Assembly (NCBI GenBank): GCA_029881035.1
Contig: JAOUNI010000008.1
Coordinates: 1 to 64,000 of the forward strand
Direction: 5' to 3'
DNA from: Gammaproteobacteria bacterium
Lineage (GTDB): Bacteria; Pseudomonadota; Gammaproteobacteria; SZUA-229
DNA: 64,000 bases
Shown: piece after piece, positions 1 through 10,671 of the stretch
Position numbering within the stretch: position 1 is the first letter of the stretch
Layout: each line of letters opens with the position of its first letter
Notes under the pieces: model-generated
What the model was told of the DNA's origin: nothing
Databases searched by the model: none
The model's input: only the letters and a program-made list of their open reading frames with translations
Made by a program: the position numbers and the translations under genes

Positions 1-214
1 TTGTTCTTTGCCTTTAATAACCCGGTTCAGAGAGCAATTGTTTCTAATATTCATGAGATCAATAGGTTCACACTCAATTACCCTGCAATTAAAGCCAAAC
101 TACAGCTACAATGACATAGCTAAACAACGGCTACAGGTAATCTAATGAATATCGCAAGAACAATAAGATCAATCGAACCTGACTCCATTGATCTAAAGAG
201 GGTTTAAAAATACC

Positions 215-991
215 TTGGATATCTATGGAACCTGTATCTCATCAACAACCGATGAACACGGCCCGATTTACGTTTACCAAACAAGGTCCAGCCGGATTCT
301 CAGCTTTGATCGGAAAATATGTCAAAGCTCCATGAAGCTCAATGACATTAATGGCCTGGCTCTCGGTTACACCCAGGCGATGATGGCGGGTTTATTTTTT
401 ATCCCCATCGTTAAAACAGCCACTATCATGGGGCTGGGCGCAGGCTCTATGGCCAAGAACCTGCTTAGCAGTTTCTCCGGGTTAAATGTTCACGCGGTTG
501 AATACCGTGTCGCCGTAGCAAATATCGCAAAAGAATTTTTTTACCTGCCGGCCACTGATCGCTTCTGCATTCATATAGACGATGCGGTGAACCACATAAA
601 AAACACCGCGACGAAAAGCGATATTATCTTTTCAGATCTCTACAACGCGGAAGGCATGGAGCTGAAACAGGTATTTTCATCCTACTTGCGTGATTGCAAA
701 AATGCACTCAACGAACAGGGTGTGCTGGTCATCAATTTCTGGCATGCGCGACTTCAAACACGACAAAAATTAGATGCAGCTCTCGCTCTCGAATTTGAAG
801 ACCGGCTGCTCAGTTTCAAGGTAGACAGTGGCAACACGATCATACTCGCATTCAAAAACGACATCCCCTCGATGAATAGAAAAGAACTCCTGACTAAAGC
901 TAAATGGTTACAGGAAGAAATGAACCTCCCGATGGAAATTTATGCCCAATTTCTCTGGACTACACAGCAAAATAAATTCGGGCTTAATTAA
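215..991 (+). CDS. spermidine/spermine synthase-like methyltransferase-fold protein
   Basis: ORF 258 aa opening with TTG; MGLGAGSMAKNL SAM-binding-like loop, VHAVEYR, DIIFSDLYNAEGM as in spermidine synthase-like proteins; start uncertain. Confidence 0.65.
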   Translation: MDIYGTCISSTTDEHGPIYVYQTRSSRILSFDRKICQSSMKLNDINGLALGYTQAMMAGLFFIPIVKTATIMGLGAGSMAKNLLSSFSGLNVHAVEYRVAVANIAKEFFYLPATDRFCIHIDDAVNHIKNTATKSDIIFSDLYNAEGMELKQVFSSYLRDCKNALNEQGVLVINFWHARLQTRQKLDAALALEFEDRLLSFKVDSGNTIILAFKNDIPSMNRKELLTKAKWLQEEMNLPMEIYAQFLWTTQQNKFGLN

Positions 992-1142
992 TATGATAAT
1001 CAAACACCAATAGGGGACAGCCCCCTTTAACCGTTCCCCATTGATCAAATGCACCCGATCCACCTAATTTCCTACTATAATGACCACCAAATGAGCCAAA
1101 TAATATCTCTCTATTTAATACAATCTTATTCAGGACTCACTC

Positions 1143-1466
1143 ATGTCTATAAAAAAACTTATTTTCTCTACACCTCTTCTATTAATCAGTCTGAACAGTT
1201 TTGCGAATGACACCTTAGATGCAGCCATTGGTGGCGCTATCGGAGGTGCCACAGGTGCTGCAATCGGTAATGAACTTGGTGGTCGAGATGGTGCCATTCT
1301 TGGCGGTGCCATAGGTGGTGCAGCAGGTGCTGCAATTACTACAGATAATAACCAGCAGCAAAGTGGCATCAAACCAGCTATACGTGTCGAATACCAGGAG
1401 CCTCCCAAAAACAATAACAATGGAAGCTTCTGCCCTCCTGGCCAAAGAAAAAAAGGTCGTTGTTAA
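1143..1466 (+). CDS. exported glycine-zipper protein with C-terminal CPPGQRKKGRC motif
   Basis: Signal peptide MSIKKLIFSTPLLLISLNSFAN; AIGGAIGGATGAAIGNELGGRDGAILGGAIGGAAGAAI glycine zipper; terminator-like hairpin follows. Confidence 0.75.
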   Translation: MSIKKLIFSTPLLLISLNSFANDTLDAAIGGAIGGATGAAIGNELGGRDGAILGGAIGGAAGAAITTDNNQQQSGIKPAIRVEYQEPPKNNNNGSFCPPGQRKKGRC

Positions 1467-1495
1467 TAACAACATACAAGTCGGTTGGATAATAG

Positions 1496-1525
1496 AAGCG
1501 CAGGGCCTGTCCCTGTGCTTTCTAT
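1496..1525 (+). terminator. probable rho-independent terminator
   Basis: AAGCGCAGGG-CCTGT-CCCTGTGCTT 10-bp stem (one G-T pair) followed by a T-rich stretch. Confidence 0.6.
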
Positions 1526-1720
1526 TTCGGCATTAATCCCTTGTACAAGCTGCCTCAGTTTCCAACTTTGGTAGCGGCATCATTCATGGATGAATTATGA
1601 GTTTCTCGAGCATGGATGCGCCGCCTCACACCCATTATTCATCCTTGCTATCTTCCATCTATCGGCGTGATAATACTTTACATCTAATCATCATCCAGCA
1701 ATGAAAAATAGGTGGCTACT

Positions 1721-1870
1721 ATGGACAACACGCTCAAAACTGCTTTTCTGTTAATGCTCACAGTGCTAACACTGGTTGCCTGCTCAAGCTTCAATCCATA
1801 CGGCGATCCCGATGCACAACGTGATCGCTCAATAGATGCACAGGACGAAATGCGCAGAGATACTAAGTAG
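1721..1870 (+). CDS. small lipoprotein, 49 aa (absent from ORF track)
   Basis: Translated by eye: MDNTLKTAFLLMLTVLTLVACSSFNPYGDPDAQRDRSIDAQDEMRRDTK; lipobox LVAC; paralogue at 15490. Confidence 0.75.
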   Translation: MDNTLKTAFLLMLTVLTLVACSSFNPYGDPDAQRDRSIDAQDEMRRDTK

Positions 1871-1928
1871 GTGATGAACATGCGCTATGAATTTCTATGA
1901 ACATACAGATTATTAGAGGTCGTTAAAA

Positions 1929-2372
1929 ATGAGCCTTTATAACCATATTCTGGTTGCCATCGATTTTTCGACGGCGGCTGATCATATTCTAAGCAAGGCC
2001 CTTGATTTAGCCCGGGATAATAAATCTAAAATCAGCCTGCTGCATGTGGTGGAGTACCTGCCACCAATCGATTATTTCAACGATTCCCTGATGTATACCA
2101 ATTGGCCTGAAGATGAAAAGCTGATACTCAAGCGCGCCCAAGACAGGATGAAACAATTTGCCAGTAAACATGCGCTGGAAAATGCCACGCTCAAAGTTGA
2201 AATAGGTGCACCCAAACTGGTGATCGCTCATTACATCGAACAGCACCAGTGTGACCTGGTCGTACTTGGCTCACACGGTCGACACGGTTTAAGCCTGCTC
2301 CTGGGATCTACCGCCAATGCCGTGTTACATGCCATGCCCTGTGATGTGCTGACGATAAAAATAGAAGAATAG
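1929..2372 (+). CDS. universal stress protein UspA family
   Basis: ILVAIDFS start, GSHGRHGLSLLLGSTANAVLHAMPCDVLTIK C-terminal motif. Confidence 0.93.
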   Translation: MSLYNHILVAIDFSTAADHILSKALDLARDNKSKISLLHVVEYLPPIDYFNDSLMYTNWPEDEKLILKRAQDRMKQFASKHALENATLKVEIGAPKLVIAHYIEQHQCDLVVLGSHGRHGLSLLLGSTANAVLHAMPCDVLTIKIEE

Positions 2373-2428
2373 TTTTATCGCTCGAACTGGCTGTCCAAGC
2401 GAAAAGAATAGGGTCGGGTTTTATGTTT

Positions 2429-2469
2429 TGCCTTTCGTTTTTTTTATTCTTTTGTAAAACCAGCCTCTG
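2429..2469 (+). repeat. copy of dispersed intergenic repeat (TGCCTTTYG..TTTTTATTCYYTTGTAWAACCWGCCTCWG)
   Basis: 33/41 identical by eye to 12227-12267. Confidence 0.6.
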
Positions 2470-2545
2470 TAAGTAATATACCAACGGCTTGTCGTAATAA
2501 GGCCGAATCATCAACTATCTATTATTTGTTTCGCTGCATCTACTG

Positions 2546-3784
2546 CTAAAACATTGTCACTAACCCGGGTGTTTCCAGGCTAGCTTTCCCCCTGCCTGTG
2601 GTACCATATTCCTCATCAACCGAATACTTGCTTTCCATATTTCTTATCCATACGCTCGCGTCTATTTTCCTTACCCCTAGCCCAGCAGAGTCTTTTAGTT
2701 CAATTATGTTGTCCGTTACATGGTCAAGAACCTGGCTTAAACGATCTTGAAACTGCAGAACCATCGTGGCACTTGAGATATCATCTCGCACCTGACGTGA
2801 TTCATTCTCCATGACAACAATATTGTTTTCTAATGCTTCTGTAATTTTACTAAATCGTTCAATAATATCCTCAAACATCCCTTCAGCACGGCTCAAGGTA
2901 TGCGCCCCCATATCTGAGAACTCTTTTCCATTTTGATAAAACTCATCTAGCTTCTCTATGGTCTCATCAATAGAGCACACTTTCTGGGCCATGATTTTAC
3001 TTGTCTCTATTGATTTTTTGGCTAATCCGCGCATTTCACTAACCACGGCTGCAAATGCCCTGCCATCAACACCGAGGCGTGCAGCTTCAATCTCTGCATT
3101 GAGTGCTACGATCTGGCTTTGCATCGCCATCCGCTGTGCTTCTTCAGCAATCTCACTCATGTTCTTTGAATACTTTTTCACCTCAGCCACTATCACCTCT
3201 TTGCTATTATTTACTGCAACGAGAGCCTCATTCAGATCTTTAAATAGAGATTTAAAATCTTCCTGGCTGCTTCCTACAGCACCCAGTAAATCAAAATCAT
3301 CTGATTTGCCTTGCCCATCTCCAGAACTGCCGCCTGAGGTCTTTAGAATCGTACCTAGTCTCTTTACTATTTCACCAAAAATTGAAGCTAAATCTGCCAC
3401 TGCTTCTTCGCCAATCGCACGCGATGTCTCTATCTGCCTCGACCAGATCGGAAAAATCTGTTTGCAGAAATTACAGTTCTCTATTTGTGTCTTTGAATAT
3501 TCACACGATTGATTTTCAACAATACTTCGAAACCGGGTCTTAAGACGCCAGCCAACTACAGAGGAAATCATTAATACCAATACAGCAGATATGATTGTAT
3601 GCAGGTTCCATCCAGCCATAATTAATAATGGTACGATTGCTAAAACACCCGAACCTAAAGGCGCCAAAAAGAATATTGTTGAATTTGTTATGTAGGCTGA
3701 CGAACCATACATAGGCGTGGATTTGGGCACGAATGCCGAACTACCCAGTTGCGCGTGTGCGATTAATCTATTACGTACCGTCAT
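2546..3784 (-). CDS. methyl-accepting chemotaxis protein-like receptor
   Basis: N-terminal hydrophobic hairpin; signalling motif QIVALNAEIEAARLGVDGRAFAAVVSEMRGLAKKS. Confidence 0.85.
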   Translation of the reverse strand: MTVRNRLIAHAQLGSSAFVPKSTPMYGSSAYITNSTIFFLAPLGSGVLAIVPLLIMAGWNLHTIISAVLVLMISSVVGWRLKTRFRSIVENQSCEYSKTQIENCNFCKQIFPIWSRQIETSRAIGEEAVADLASIFGEIVKRLGTILKTSGGSSGDGQGKSDDFDLLGAVGSSQEDFKSLFKDLNEALVAVNNSKEVIVAEVKKYSKNMSEIAEEAQRMAMQSQIVALNAEIEAARLGVDGRAFAAVVSEMRGLAKKSIETSKIMAQKVCSIDETIEKLDEFYQNGKEFSDMGAHTLSRAEGMFEDIIERFSKITEALENNIVVMENESRQVRDDISSATMVLQFQDRLSQVLDHVTDNIIELKDSAGLGVRKIDASVWIRNMESKYSVDEEYGTTGRGKASLETPGLVTMF

Positions 3785-4099
3785 AATGATGTTGCCCCTG
3801 TTATTCTTATCTAAGACCCTGTTTACACATCAACACAGCCAGATTTGTACAAAAAACTAACTTCTGCCCTTACCTTTTCTTAGGCCTGGAATGATAATAA
3901 ACAAATAAAACGCACAAATCAACAGAATCAACCAAATATTGCAAAACAACTTCTTCAACACTATAATCAAGTCGAATTCACTGACTTTTTCTTATTCTGC
4001 ATGATTAAGATTGCAGGCATGTAGTGAACAGCCGTTTTGAAGCCGCCATTAAATATGTCATTAAGGTTATGTTTTGTAACAATAAAAAGGGAAATACTA

Positions 4100-4675
4100 A
4101 TGTCAAAAAAGTCTTACTTAACACCCAACAAAGTAGCAGAGCTACTGATGGTCTCACCGACAGCCATCCGGCTATGGGCCGATAAAGGTGAATTAAATGC
4201 CTTAACCACACCCGGTGGACACCGTCGTTTTCTTCCCAGCGAAGTCGACCGTTTTGCCCACAAAAAAGGCCTGACCTTAAATTATGGCGAACCCGAGCAT
4301 CCGAGAATTTTAATCGTCGACGATGACGCACAGTTACTGCGCTACCTGGTTGCGTTTTTTGGTGGCCTGGAAAGTGAAATCGATGTCGCTACAGCCAATG
4401 ATGGTTTTGAAGCAGGTCTGAAGATCCTCGAATTTAAACCTCAGTTCGTATTACTGGATTTAATGATGCCACATATCGATGGCATTCAAGTCTGCCGTCG
4501 TATAAAAAATGACCCGACGACACAATCAATACGTGTTATCGCCATGACAGGCTACGCCTCTTCTGAAAATGTTGAGGCTATTATCGACGCCGGCGCTGAG
4601 GGCTGTTTACACAAACCTATTGATGAAAACATGTTACTGGCGCAACTAGGGTTAACACAAAATGCCAATGCCTGA
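4100..4675 (+). CDS. MerR/excisionase-type HTH fused to C-terminal response regulator receiver domain
   Basis: LTPNKVAELLMVSPTAIRLWADKGELNALTTPGGHRRF HTH; ILIVDDDAQLL...VLLDLMMPHIDG...AMTGYAS...HKPI receiver; internal ATG at 4100 preferred over the track start at 4037. Confidence 0.88.
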   Translation: MSKKSYLTPNKVAELLMVSPTAIRLWADKGELNALTTPGGHRRFLPSEVDRFAHKKGLTLNYGEPEHPRILIVDDDAQLLRYLVAFFGGLESEIDVATANDGFEAGLKILEFKPQFVLLDLMMPHIDGIQVCRRIKNDPTTQSIRVIAMTGYASSENVEAIIDAGAEGCLHKPIDENMLLAQLGLTQNANA

Positions 4676-4837
4676 AAGAGCTGTATCCCATACCTTACGG
4701 GCACTGTATTTCTTGCCCTGCGTTCTACTGCATCAAATTGCTATCGTGGTGATTAATAATTTCAACAGGAATCTATTTTTTATTACACGAATACCAGGAA
4801 GGGAGAAATTCATTCAGATCAAATTTTCAGGTACTAA

Positions 4838-5920
4838 GTGATGATTATAAAAGCCCCCACAATTTCAAACACAACCTACAAAATACTTGTCGTCGAGGAC
4901 GAGGTACAGCAGCAGAAGCTGGTGAAGGCAGCTTTAAACTCCAACGAATTCGACCTGATGTTAGCAAGGAATGGTGAGGAGGCATTAGCTTTCATTAAAA
5001 AATATGATTTTGATGTAGTGCTCATGGACAAACGCATGCCTGGTATGTGTGGTGATGAGGTATGCAGCCGGATACGCAATGAACTGCATAAGCCATTATT
5101 ACCCTTGATCATGCTGACCGGGACAACTTCAGATGAGGAACTTGAAAAAAGCTTGTCAGCGGGCGCCAATGATTTTATCCGAAAACCATATAACCCGATG
5201 GCATTAATCGCAAAAGTAAGGGCCACTGGTAATAACAAACGTATTGTTGATCAGCTCGACAGTGCAGATTCTATGCTGTTTGCACTGGCGCGAATGGTTG
5301 AGGCAAAAGATGAATGCACGGGCGACCATTGCTCACGTCTCGAGCACACTGCCACCGTATTCGGAAAGGAACTAGGACTCTGTTCGGAGGAGATTTACGC
5401 ACTGCAACGTGGCGGTGTTTTGCATGACATCGGAAAACTGGGTATCCCGGACAGCATCTTATTAAAGGAAGGATCGTTGACGGATGAAGAATGGAAGATC
5501 ATGCGCCAGCATACGATTATTGGGGAGCGCCTGTGTAGCGACTTAAAGAGCATGAAAAACACACTCCCAATAATCCGGCATCACCATGAGCGATATGATG
5601 GTGGTGGCTACCCGGATGGTTTAGCCGCGGAAGAGATACCATTTTTAGCCCGTGTTTTTCAGATCATAGATATCTATGACGCCTTATCCAACAATCGGCC
5701 TTATAAAAAAGCCTTCCCACTGGAAAAAATTATTTCTATTTTCGAAGAAGAGACAGAAAAAGGCTGGCGGGATCCTGAGGTTGTTATCTCATTTATAAAC
5801 CTGCTTCGTAATCGTCCTGATGACCTGATATTACCTGCGGACAGAAAGAAGGATCAGGGCATGCAAAAATATGACGATATAGTCGCTACAGGTGCATTGG
5901 CTATGGCGCAGACACATTAG
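4838..5920 (+). CDS. response regulator with HD-GYP domain (putative c-di-GMP phosphodiesterase)
   Basis: Receiver ILVVEDEVQQQKL...VLMDKRMPG...KPYNP; HD-GYP motifs HDIGKLGIPD, HHHERYDGGGYPDGL. Confidence 0.93.
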   Translation: MMIIKAPTISNTTYKILVVEDEVQQQKLVKAALNSNEFDLMLARNGEEALAFIKKYDFDVVLMDKRMPGMCGDEVCSRIRNELHKPLLPLIMLTGTTSDEELEKSLSAGANDFIRKPYNPMALIAKVRATGNNKRIVDQLDSADSMLFALARMVEAKDECTGDHCSRLEHTATVFGKELGLCSEEIYALQRGGVLHDIGKLGIPDSILLKEGSLTDEEWKIMRQHTIIGERLCSDLKSMKNTLPIIRHHHERYDGGGYPDGLAAEEIPFLARVFQIIDIYDALSNNRPYKKAFPLEKIISIFEEETEKGWRDPEVVISFINLLRNRPDDLILPADRKKDQGMQKYDDIVATGALAMAQTH

Positions 5921-6002
5921 CTCCATAACGAATCATTATGGTTACCTATTGCACAGATTTAGACAACCATGAGAACCATAGTTACGAGCGAACGATCAAC
6001 AC

Positions 6003-7013
6003 TTGGATAAGATAATGGCAAAAAGATTATTTCGAAGCAGCATCTTCTCCATGTTTACACTGCTTTTATGTGCCTGCGTGCAGCAGCCGGACGAGCCAAT
6101 GAGAATCGCCAGCAATGACTGGCTTGGTTATAAACCACTGTATCTTGCTGAAAAACTCGAATTGTTTAAATCTTCTGATATCCACCTGACGGAATTATCT
6201 TCGAACAGCGAAGTCATCCGCCTGTTTCAAAATGGATTGATCGATGGCGCAGCTCTGACATTAGACGAAGCACTATTATTAAAACAGGATGAACCCGATG
6301 TTGTGATCGTACTAGTTATGGATATATCGAACGGGGGTGATGCGATCATTGCACATGATGAAATAGCCGATATGCAGGCGCTACGTGGAAAGCGCGTAGG
6401 CCTGGAGAAAACCGCGCTCGGTGCCTATATGTTAACCAGGGCTCTCACACTGTCAAACCTGGATACTAATGATATCAGTAATATATCGTATGAATATTCA
6501 GAGCATGAGGAAGCCTTTGTTAACAGAAAGGTAGATGCCATTGTCACTTTTGAGCCCACAACCAGCCATTTATTAAAGAAAGGTGGACATATTATTTTTG
6601 ACAGCCGTCAGATAGCGAATGAAATTATCGACGTGTTTGTTGTTCGTCGCACATACATGGAAAAACATTTGGATAAAATTAGTCAGCTTATCTATACCTG
6701 GTTTGATGCAATCAACATCCTGGAAACTGACCGCAATCGATCGATTGAGGCACTGGCTAACATATCAAACCTGAGTATTGAACAACTCATTACTTCACTC
6801 AGAGGTATACATTATCCCGATTACCCAGAGAACCTCAGATTATTCGAGCAGGGCAAAGATACATTGCATGAGAATGCAACCAGGTTATATAAAATAATGA
6901 TAGAGAGTGAATTACTCTGCAGGGAAGTTAATATCGACGATCTCTTTTACGACCGACCTCTACTTGAGCTACCCAACAAAGATTTATTATCTTCGTCAAA
7001 TATCTCAGAATAA
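6003..7013 (+). CDS. ABC-type periplasmic substrate-binding lipoprotein (NMT1/SsuA/TauA-like)
   Basis: Lipobox LLCAC; IASNDWLGYKPLYLAEKL, LRGKRVGLEKTALGAYML typical of NMT1/THI5-like binding proteins; no permease or ATPase gene adjacent. Confidence 0.82.
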   Translation: MDKIMAKRLFRSSIFSMFTLLLCACVQQPDEPMRIASNDWLGYKPLYLAEKLELFKSSDIHLTELSSNSEVIRLFQNGLIDGAALTLDEALLLKQDEPDVVIVLVMDISNGGDAIIAHDEIADMQALRGKRVGLEKTALGAYMLTRALTLSNLDTNDISNISYEYSEHEEAFVNRKVDAIVTFEPTTSHLLKKGGHIIFDSRQIANEIIDVFVVRRTYMEKHLDKISQLIYTWFDAINILETDRNRSIEALANISNLSIEQLITSLRGIHYPDYPENLRLFEQGKDTLHENATRLYKIMIESELLCREVNIDDLFYDRPLLELPNKDLLSSSNISE

Positions 7014-7023
7014 TGATACTCAT

Positions 7024-10000
7024 ATGAACATATCTTCCCCTTTACGATTAACCATTCCTGTTCTGCTTTTTTTGACTTTCGTCATTGCATCACTCAGTGA
7101 CCATTTTTATCATGCGCCTCATTATCAGGCTGAAGTAGAAGAAGAAGGCATACATCATGCCAGACAACTTATGAATTTACTCCAGTCCAGCATCAACATC
7201 ATGTTTCGCAGAAATGATATCGAAGGTATTCGCATACAATTATCATCACTACTGGCAAGTCCGGATACGATCAGCGCCACCATCATAGATGAACAGGGAA
7301 TCATTATATTATCTAAAAATAAAGAGGATATAGGTCTTAGCATCTTTGAACTGGAAACCACATTAGACAAACTATTATTACATGATGCCATCGCACTTAA
7401 GAAAAGCATAACCCGTCTTACCGATGACAAACTGAGCATATTATCTGTTTACCCGGTCAAACTTAAGCCACATGAAAGCGCGGTACGAGCATCACTTGCC
7501 GGGTTCCTTGTCTACGAAAAGAGCATCGCTCACGAAAAAAAACTTGAGGAAATTTATTCTAATCAACAGTTAATTTTACATCTGGCCTTGATGACATGTT
7601 TTGCATTTATCTTATGGCTAGTTCTTTCTTATCTCATTACACGACGTGTCAACAAACTACTAAAACTGACGGATAGCATTTCATCTGGAGAAAACCCAAA
7701 ACATCCTGCCTTAAAAGGCAATGATGAATTCAGCCTTCTCGAAAAATCCTTGCTCAGGATGTCAAACACCATCAGTGAAAAACAACATGATCTGACAACG
7801 AGCGAAAATCGCCTGCGCACAAGCCAGAATTTTTCACACATGGGAAGCTGGGAATGGACGATATCAACTGATGAATTAAATTGGTCTGACAATGTTGCAT
7901 CAATGCTTGGCTTAGATGAAAAAAGCCTTGCGCATACCAAAGAGGAATTCATCAGGAGCATCCATTCAAACGACCGTGACATGGTTTCACAGCGCTTATC
8001 CGAATGCATTAACAACAGTGCCAAATATGGTGTCGAGCTTAGAGTCATTACTCCTGCTGAAGATACACTGTGGATTCATATGACAGGTGATGTCGAACGT
8101 GATAATACCGGGACTCCTGTTCGCATGCTGGGCATGGTCAAAGATATCTCAGCTTTAAAAGAATCTGAGCAGATCATACACGAGACTCTGCGTGAGTTAG
8201 ATTACCAGAAGAATGCCATCGATAAACATTCCATTGTTGGTATTACCGACAACACAGGAAGGATTATTTATGTCAATGACAATTTTGCAAAGCTCAGTGG
8301 CTATTCCAGGGATGAGCTCATTGGCAAAAACCATCGGATCGTTAATTCGGGACATCATTCTAAGGAATTTTTTATCGACTTGTGGAATACAATCAGTACT
8401 GGAAAAACATGGCAAGGTGAAGTTTGCAACAAGAAAAAAAATGGTGATCTGTTTTGGCTGAACACGACCATTATTCCTCACTTCAACAAACAGGGACAAC
8501 TGGATCGCTACAGTGCTATTCGCACTGATATCACTGATGAGGTCGTCGCACGAGAAACGATCATCGAAGAACAAAAGCTCCTCAAAGTCATCAACTATAT
8601 ACAATCAGAGTGTCTGGTAAGAAATAAACCCAGTATTGTTTTCAACCAACTCCTGCAGACCATCTTGAACATCACGGAAAGTGAATACGGCTTCATTGGC
8701 GAAGTATTGATTTCTAATGATAATAAGCCATACCTAAGAACTATGGCTATAACTGATATTTCCTGGGATGAAAAATCACGAGCTATCTTTGAAGAACATC
8801 ATGACTCAGGCATGACATTCAAGAACCTTAATTCTCTCTTCGGTAATGCCATAACGACTGGCCAGCCGGTAATCTCCAATGACCCCTCTAATGACCCAAG
8901 ATCTGGTGGTCTTCCAGAAGGACACCCTAACTTAAATTCTTTCCTTGGTGTTCCGCTTTATGCGGGCGAGCAATTGATAGGTCTTGCGAGTATCGCCAAC
9001 AGAAAGAAAGGTTACGACGAAGTATTTCTGGACAAATTAAAACCACTATTCACCACATGCTCCCAGGCTGTTGCTGTGTATCGTACCGAAGAATCTCGTC
9101 GAAAAATATCCGAAGATCTCTCCCGATTCAAATCAACCCTTGATCACTCTATGGACTGTATCTTTATATTTGATCCGGAGACACTGTATTTTCTCTATGT
9201 CAATGAAGGTGCGATGCAACAAGTTGGCTATTCACACAATGAGCTAATCAACCTGACACCTGCCGATATCTGCCCAGACTACGATGAAAGTAGATTTCGC
9301 CGATTATTATCCTCCTTGATTACCGACCCTCAACATTCAGTGACCTTCGAAACCAGGATACAACATATAGATGGTAGCTATATTCCAGTTGAAATATTCC
9401 TGCAATATGTTGAGGTCGCGAATGAAGTGCCTCGTTTCGTTATCTCATCTCGAGATATTTCAGAAAAACAGCACCTCCATAAAAAATTAGAACAAGCCCA
9501 GAAGATGGAAGTTATCGGTCAATTAACTGGTGGTATTGCACATGACTTCAACAACATCTTAACCTCAATTATTGGCTTTACTAACCTTAGCCTGCAACGC
9601 CTTGTCAGGGACGATCAAAGCGAATTACGTGAGTACCTCAATGAAGTAGCCACTGCAGGTAACCGTGCACGTGACATAGTAAGCCAACTGCTCACCTTCA
9701 GCCGCACTACAGATAGTGATGCAATTGTGATACATGTATCACAATTGATAGAAGAATCTATTAAATTGCTCAGCGCTACATTACCTACTTCTATCACTCT
9801 AACCACCAGAATAGAACCAGATATACCTTCAATAAAGATAGCTCCCGTCCAACTTCAACAAGCGATAATGAACATCTGTATCAATGCGCGTGATTCTATT
9901 GAAGATAAGGGCAAAATCGTAATCGCTGCAAGCTCTGTTTATATCGATAGGAGCAAGGACAGGTTTTATCCACATCCGACGTACTGCGATACTTGTCTTG

Positions 10001-10671
10001 AAACAATTCCATCTGGAAACTACCTTCAGATTTCTATAAGTGACAACGGCTGCGGGATGAATGATGAAACCAAAAAAAGAATATTTGAACCATTCTTTAC
10101 AACTAAAGATGTAGGAAAAGGCACCGGCATGGGTTTATCTATGGTTCATGGCGTCACCCATTCAAATCATGGCCATATTCAGGTACATACTCAGGTGGGT
10201 TCTGGCACCAATATCAAATTATTATTCCCCGCCACCGGTGATATATCTGATGAAATTGATAACAGTGACGTAACTATCACTCAGCTAACAGATTATGATT
10301 TAAAAGGCGCCAGGATACTCATCATCGATGATGACAAATCAGTCGCAAAATTTATTGGTGGCTTACTGACTAGTGTCAATGCGAATGTAACCACGATTAC
10401 TGATAGTGTGGCAGCCTGGGACTTATTCAATCAAGGCCCTACCGCCTTTGACCTGATCATTACCGACCAAACTATGCCAAAACTTACTGGTATTGAACTA
10501 TCAACAAAGATAATTGCGCTAAGACCTGACCTCCCGATTATTATAATGAGCGGCTACAGTGAACAAATCAACGAAAACACTGTATCAAAAAAGGTTTTTT
10601 CTGCTTTTTTACACAAGCCTATAGATAACTCATCACTTATCAATACAGTGATTGAATCATTATCAAAATAG
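7024..10671 (+). CDS. hybrid sensor histidine kinase (TM, HAMP-like, PAS repeats, GAF, HisKA/HATPase, receiver)
   Basis: PAS motifs ([28 protein letters not shown]), GAF region, [12 protein letters not shown]-box, [20 protein letters not shown], terminal receiver [10 protein letters not shown]...[12 protein letters not shown]; internal ATG at 7024 preferred. Confidence 0.93.
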   Translation: MNISSPLRLTIPVLLFLTFVIASLSDHFYHAPHYQAEVEEEGIHHARQLMNLLQSSINIMFRRNDIEGIRIQLSSLLASPDTISATIIDEQGIIILSKNKEDIGLSIFELETTLDKLLLHDAIALKKSITRLTDDKLSILSVYPVKLKPHESAVRASLAGFLVYEKSIAHEKKLEEIYSNQQLILHLALMTCFAFILWLVLSYLITRRVNKLLKLTDSISSGENPKHPALKGNDEFSLLEKSLLRMSNTISEKQHDLTTSENRLRTSQNFSHMGSWEWTISTDELNWSDNVASMLGLDEKSLAHTKEEFIRSIHSNDRDMVSQRLSECINNSAKYGVELRVITPAEDTLWIHMTGDVERDNTGTPVRMLGMVKDISALKESEQIIHETLRELDYQKNAIDKHSIVGITDNTGRIIYVNDNFAKLSGYSRDELIGKNHRIVNSGHHSKEFFIDLWNTISTGKTWQGEVCNKKKNGDLFWLNTTIIPHFNKQGQLDRYSAIRTDITDEVVARETIIEEQKLLKVINYIQSECLVRNKPSIVFNQLLQTILNITESEYGFIGEVLISNDNKPYLRTMAITDISWDEKSRAIFEEHHDSGMTFKNLNSLFGNAITTGQPVISNDPSNDPRSGGLPEGHPNLNSFLGVPLYAGEQLIGLASIANRKKGYDEVFLDKLKPLFTTCSQAVAVYRTEESRRKISEDLSRFKSTLDHSMDCIFIFDPETLYFLYVNEGAMQQVGYSHNELINLTPADICPDYDESRFRRLLSSLITDPQHSVTFETRIQHIDGSYIPVEIFLQYVEVANEVPRFVISSRDISEKQHLHKKLEQAQKMEVIGQLTGGIAHDFNNILTSIIGFTNLSLQRLVRDDQSELREYLNEVATAGNRARDIVSQLLTFSRTTDSDAIVIHVSQLIEESIKLLSATLPTSITLTTRIEPDIPSIKIAPVQLQQAIMNICINARDSIEDKGKIVIAASSVYIDRSKDRFYPHPTYCDTCLETIPSGNYLQISISDNGCGMNDETKKRIFEPFFTTKDVGKGTGMGLSMVHGVTHSNHGHIQVHTQVGSGTNIKLLFPATGDISDEIDNSDVTITQLTDYDLKGARILIIDDDKSVAKFIGGLLTSVNANVTTITDSVAAWDLFNQGPTAFDLIITDQTMPKLTGIELSTKIIALRPDLPIIIMSGYSEQINENTVSKKVFSAFLHKPIDNSSLINTVIESLSK

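Noticed and set aside
1215-1335. Tandem-looking GGTGCC/GGTGCTGCA repeats as a nucleotide repeat or CRISPR-like array
   Set aside because: Explained by the coding of the GGAIGGA glycine zipper; no spacer/repeat structure.
1130-1475. Minus-strand ORFs 1130..1420 and 1215..1475, and plus ORF 1315..1536
   Set aside because: Low-complexity shadows of the glycine-zipper gene caused by GGTGCC/GGTGCA repeats.
1684-1881. Minus-strand ORF 65 aa and its look-alike at 15417..15794 (shared YLVSLRISSCA..ERSRCASGSPY)
   Set aside because: They are antisense shadows of the two duplicated plus-strand lipoprotein genes; the similarity is explained by the sense proteins, which have lipoboxes.
2958-3512. 184-aa plus-strand ORF
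   Set aside because: Antisense shadow of the chemoreceptor gene; serine/alanine/proline-rich composition typical of a wrong frame.
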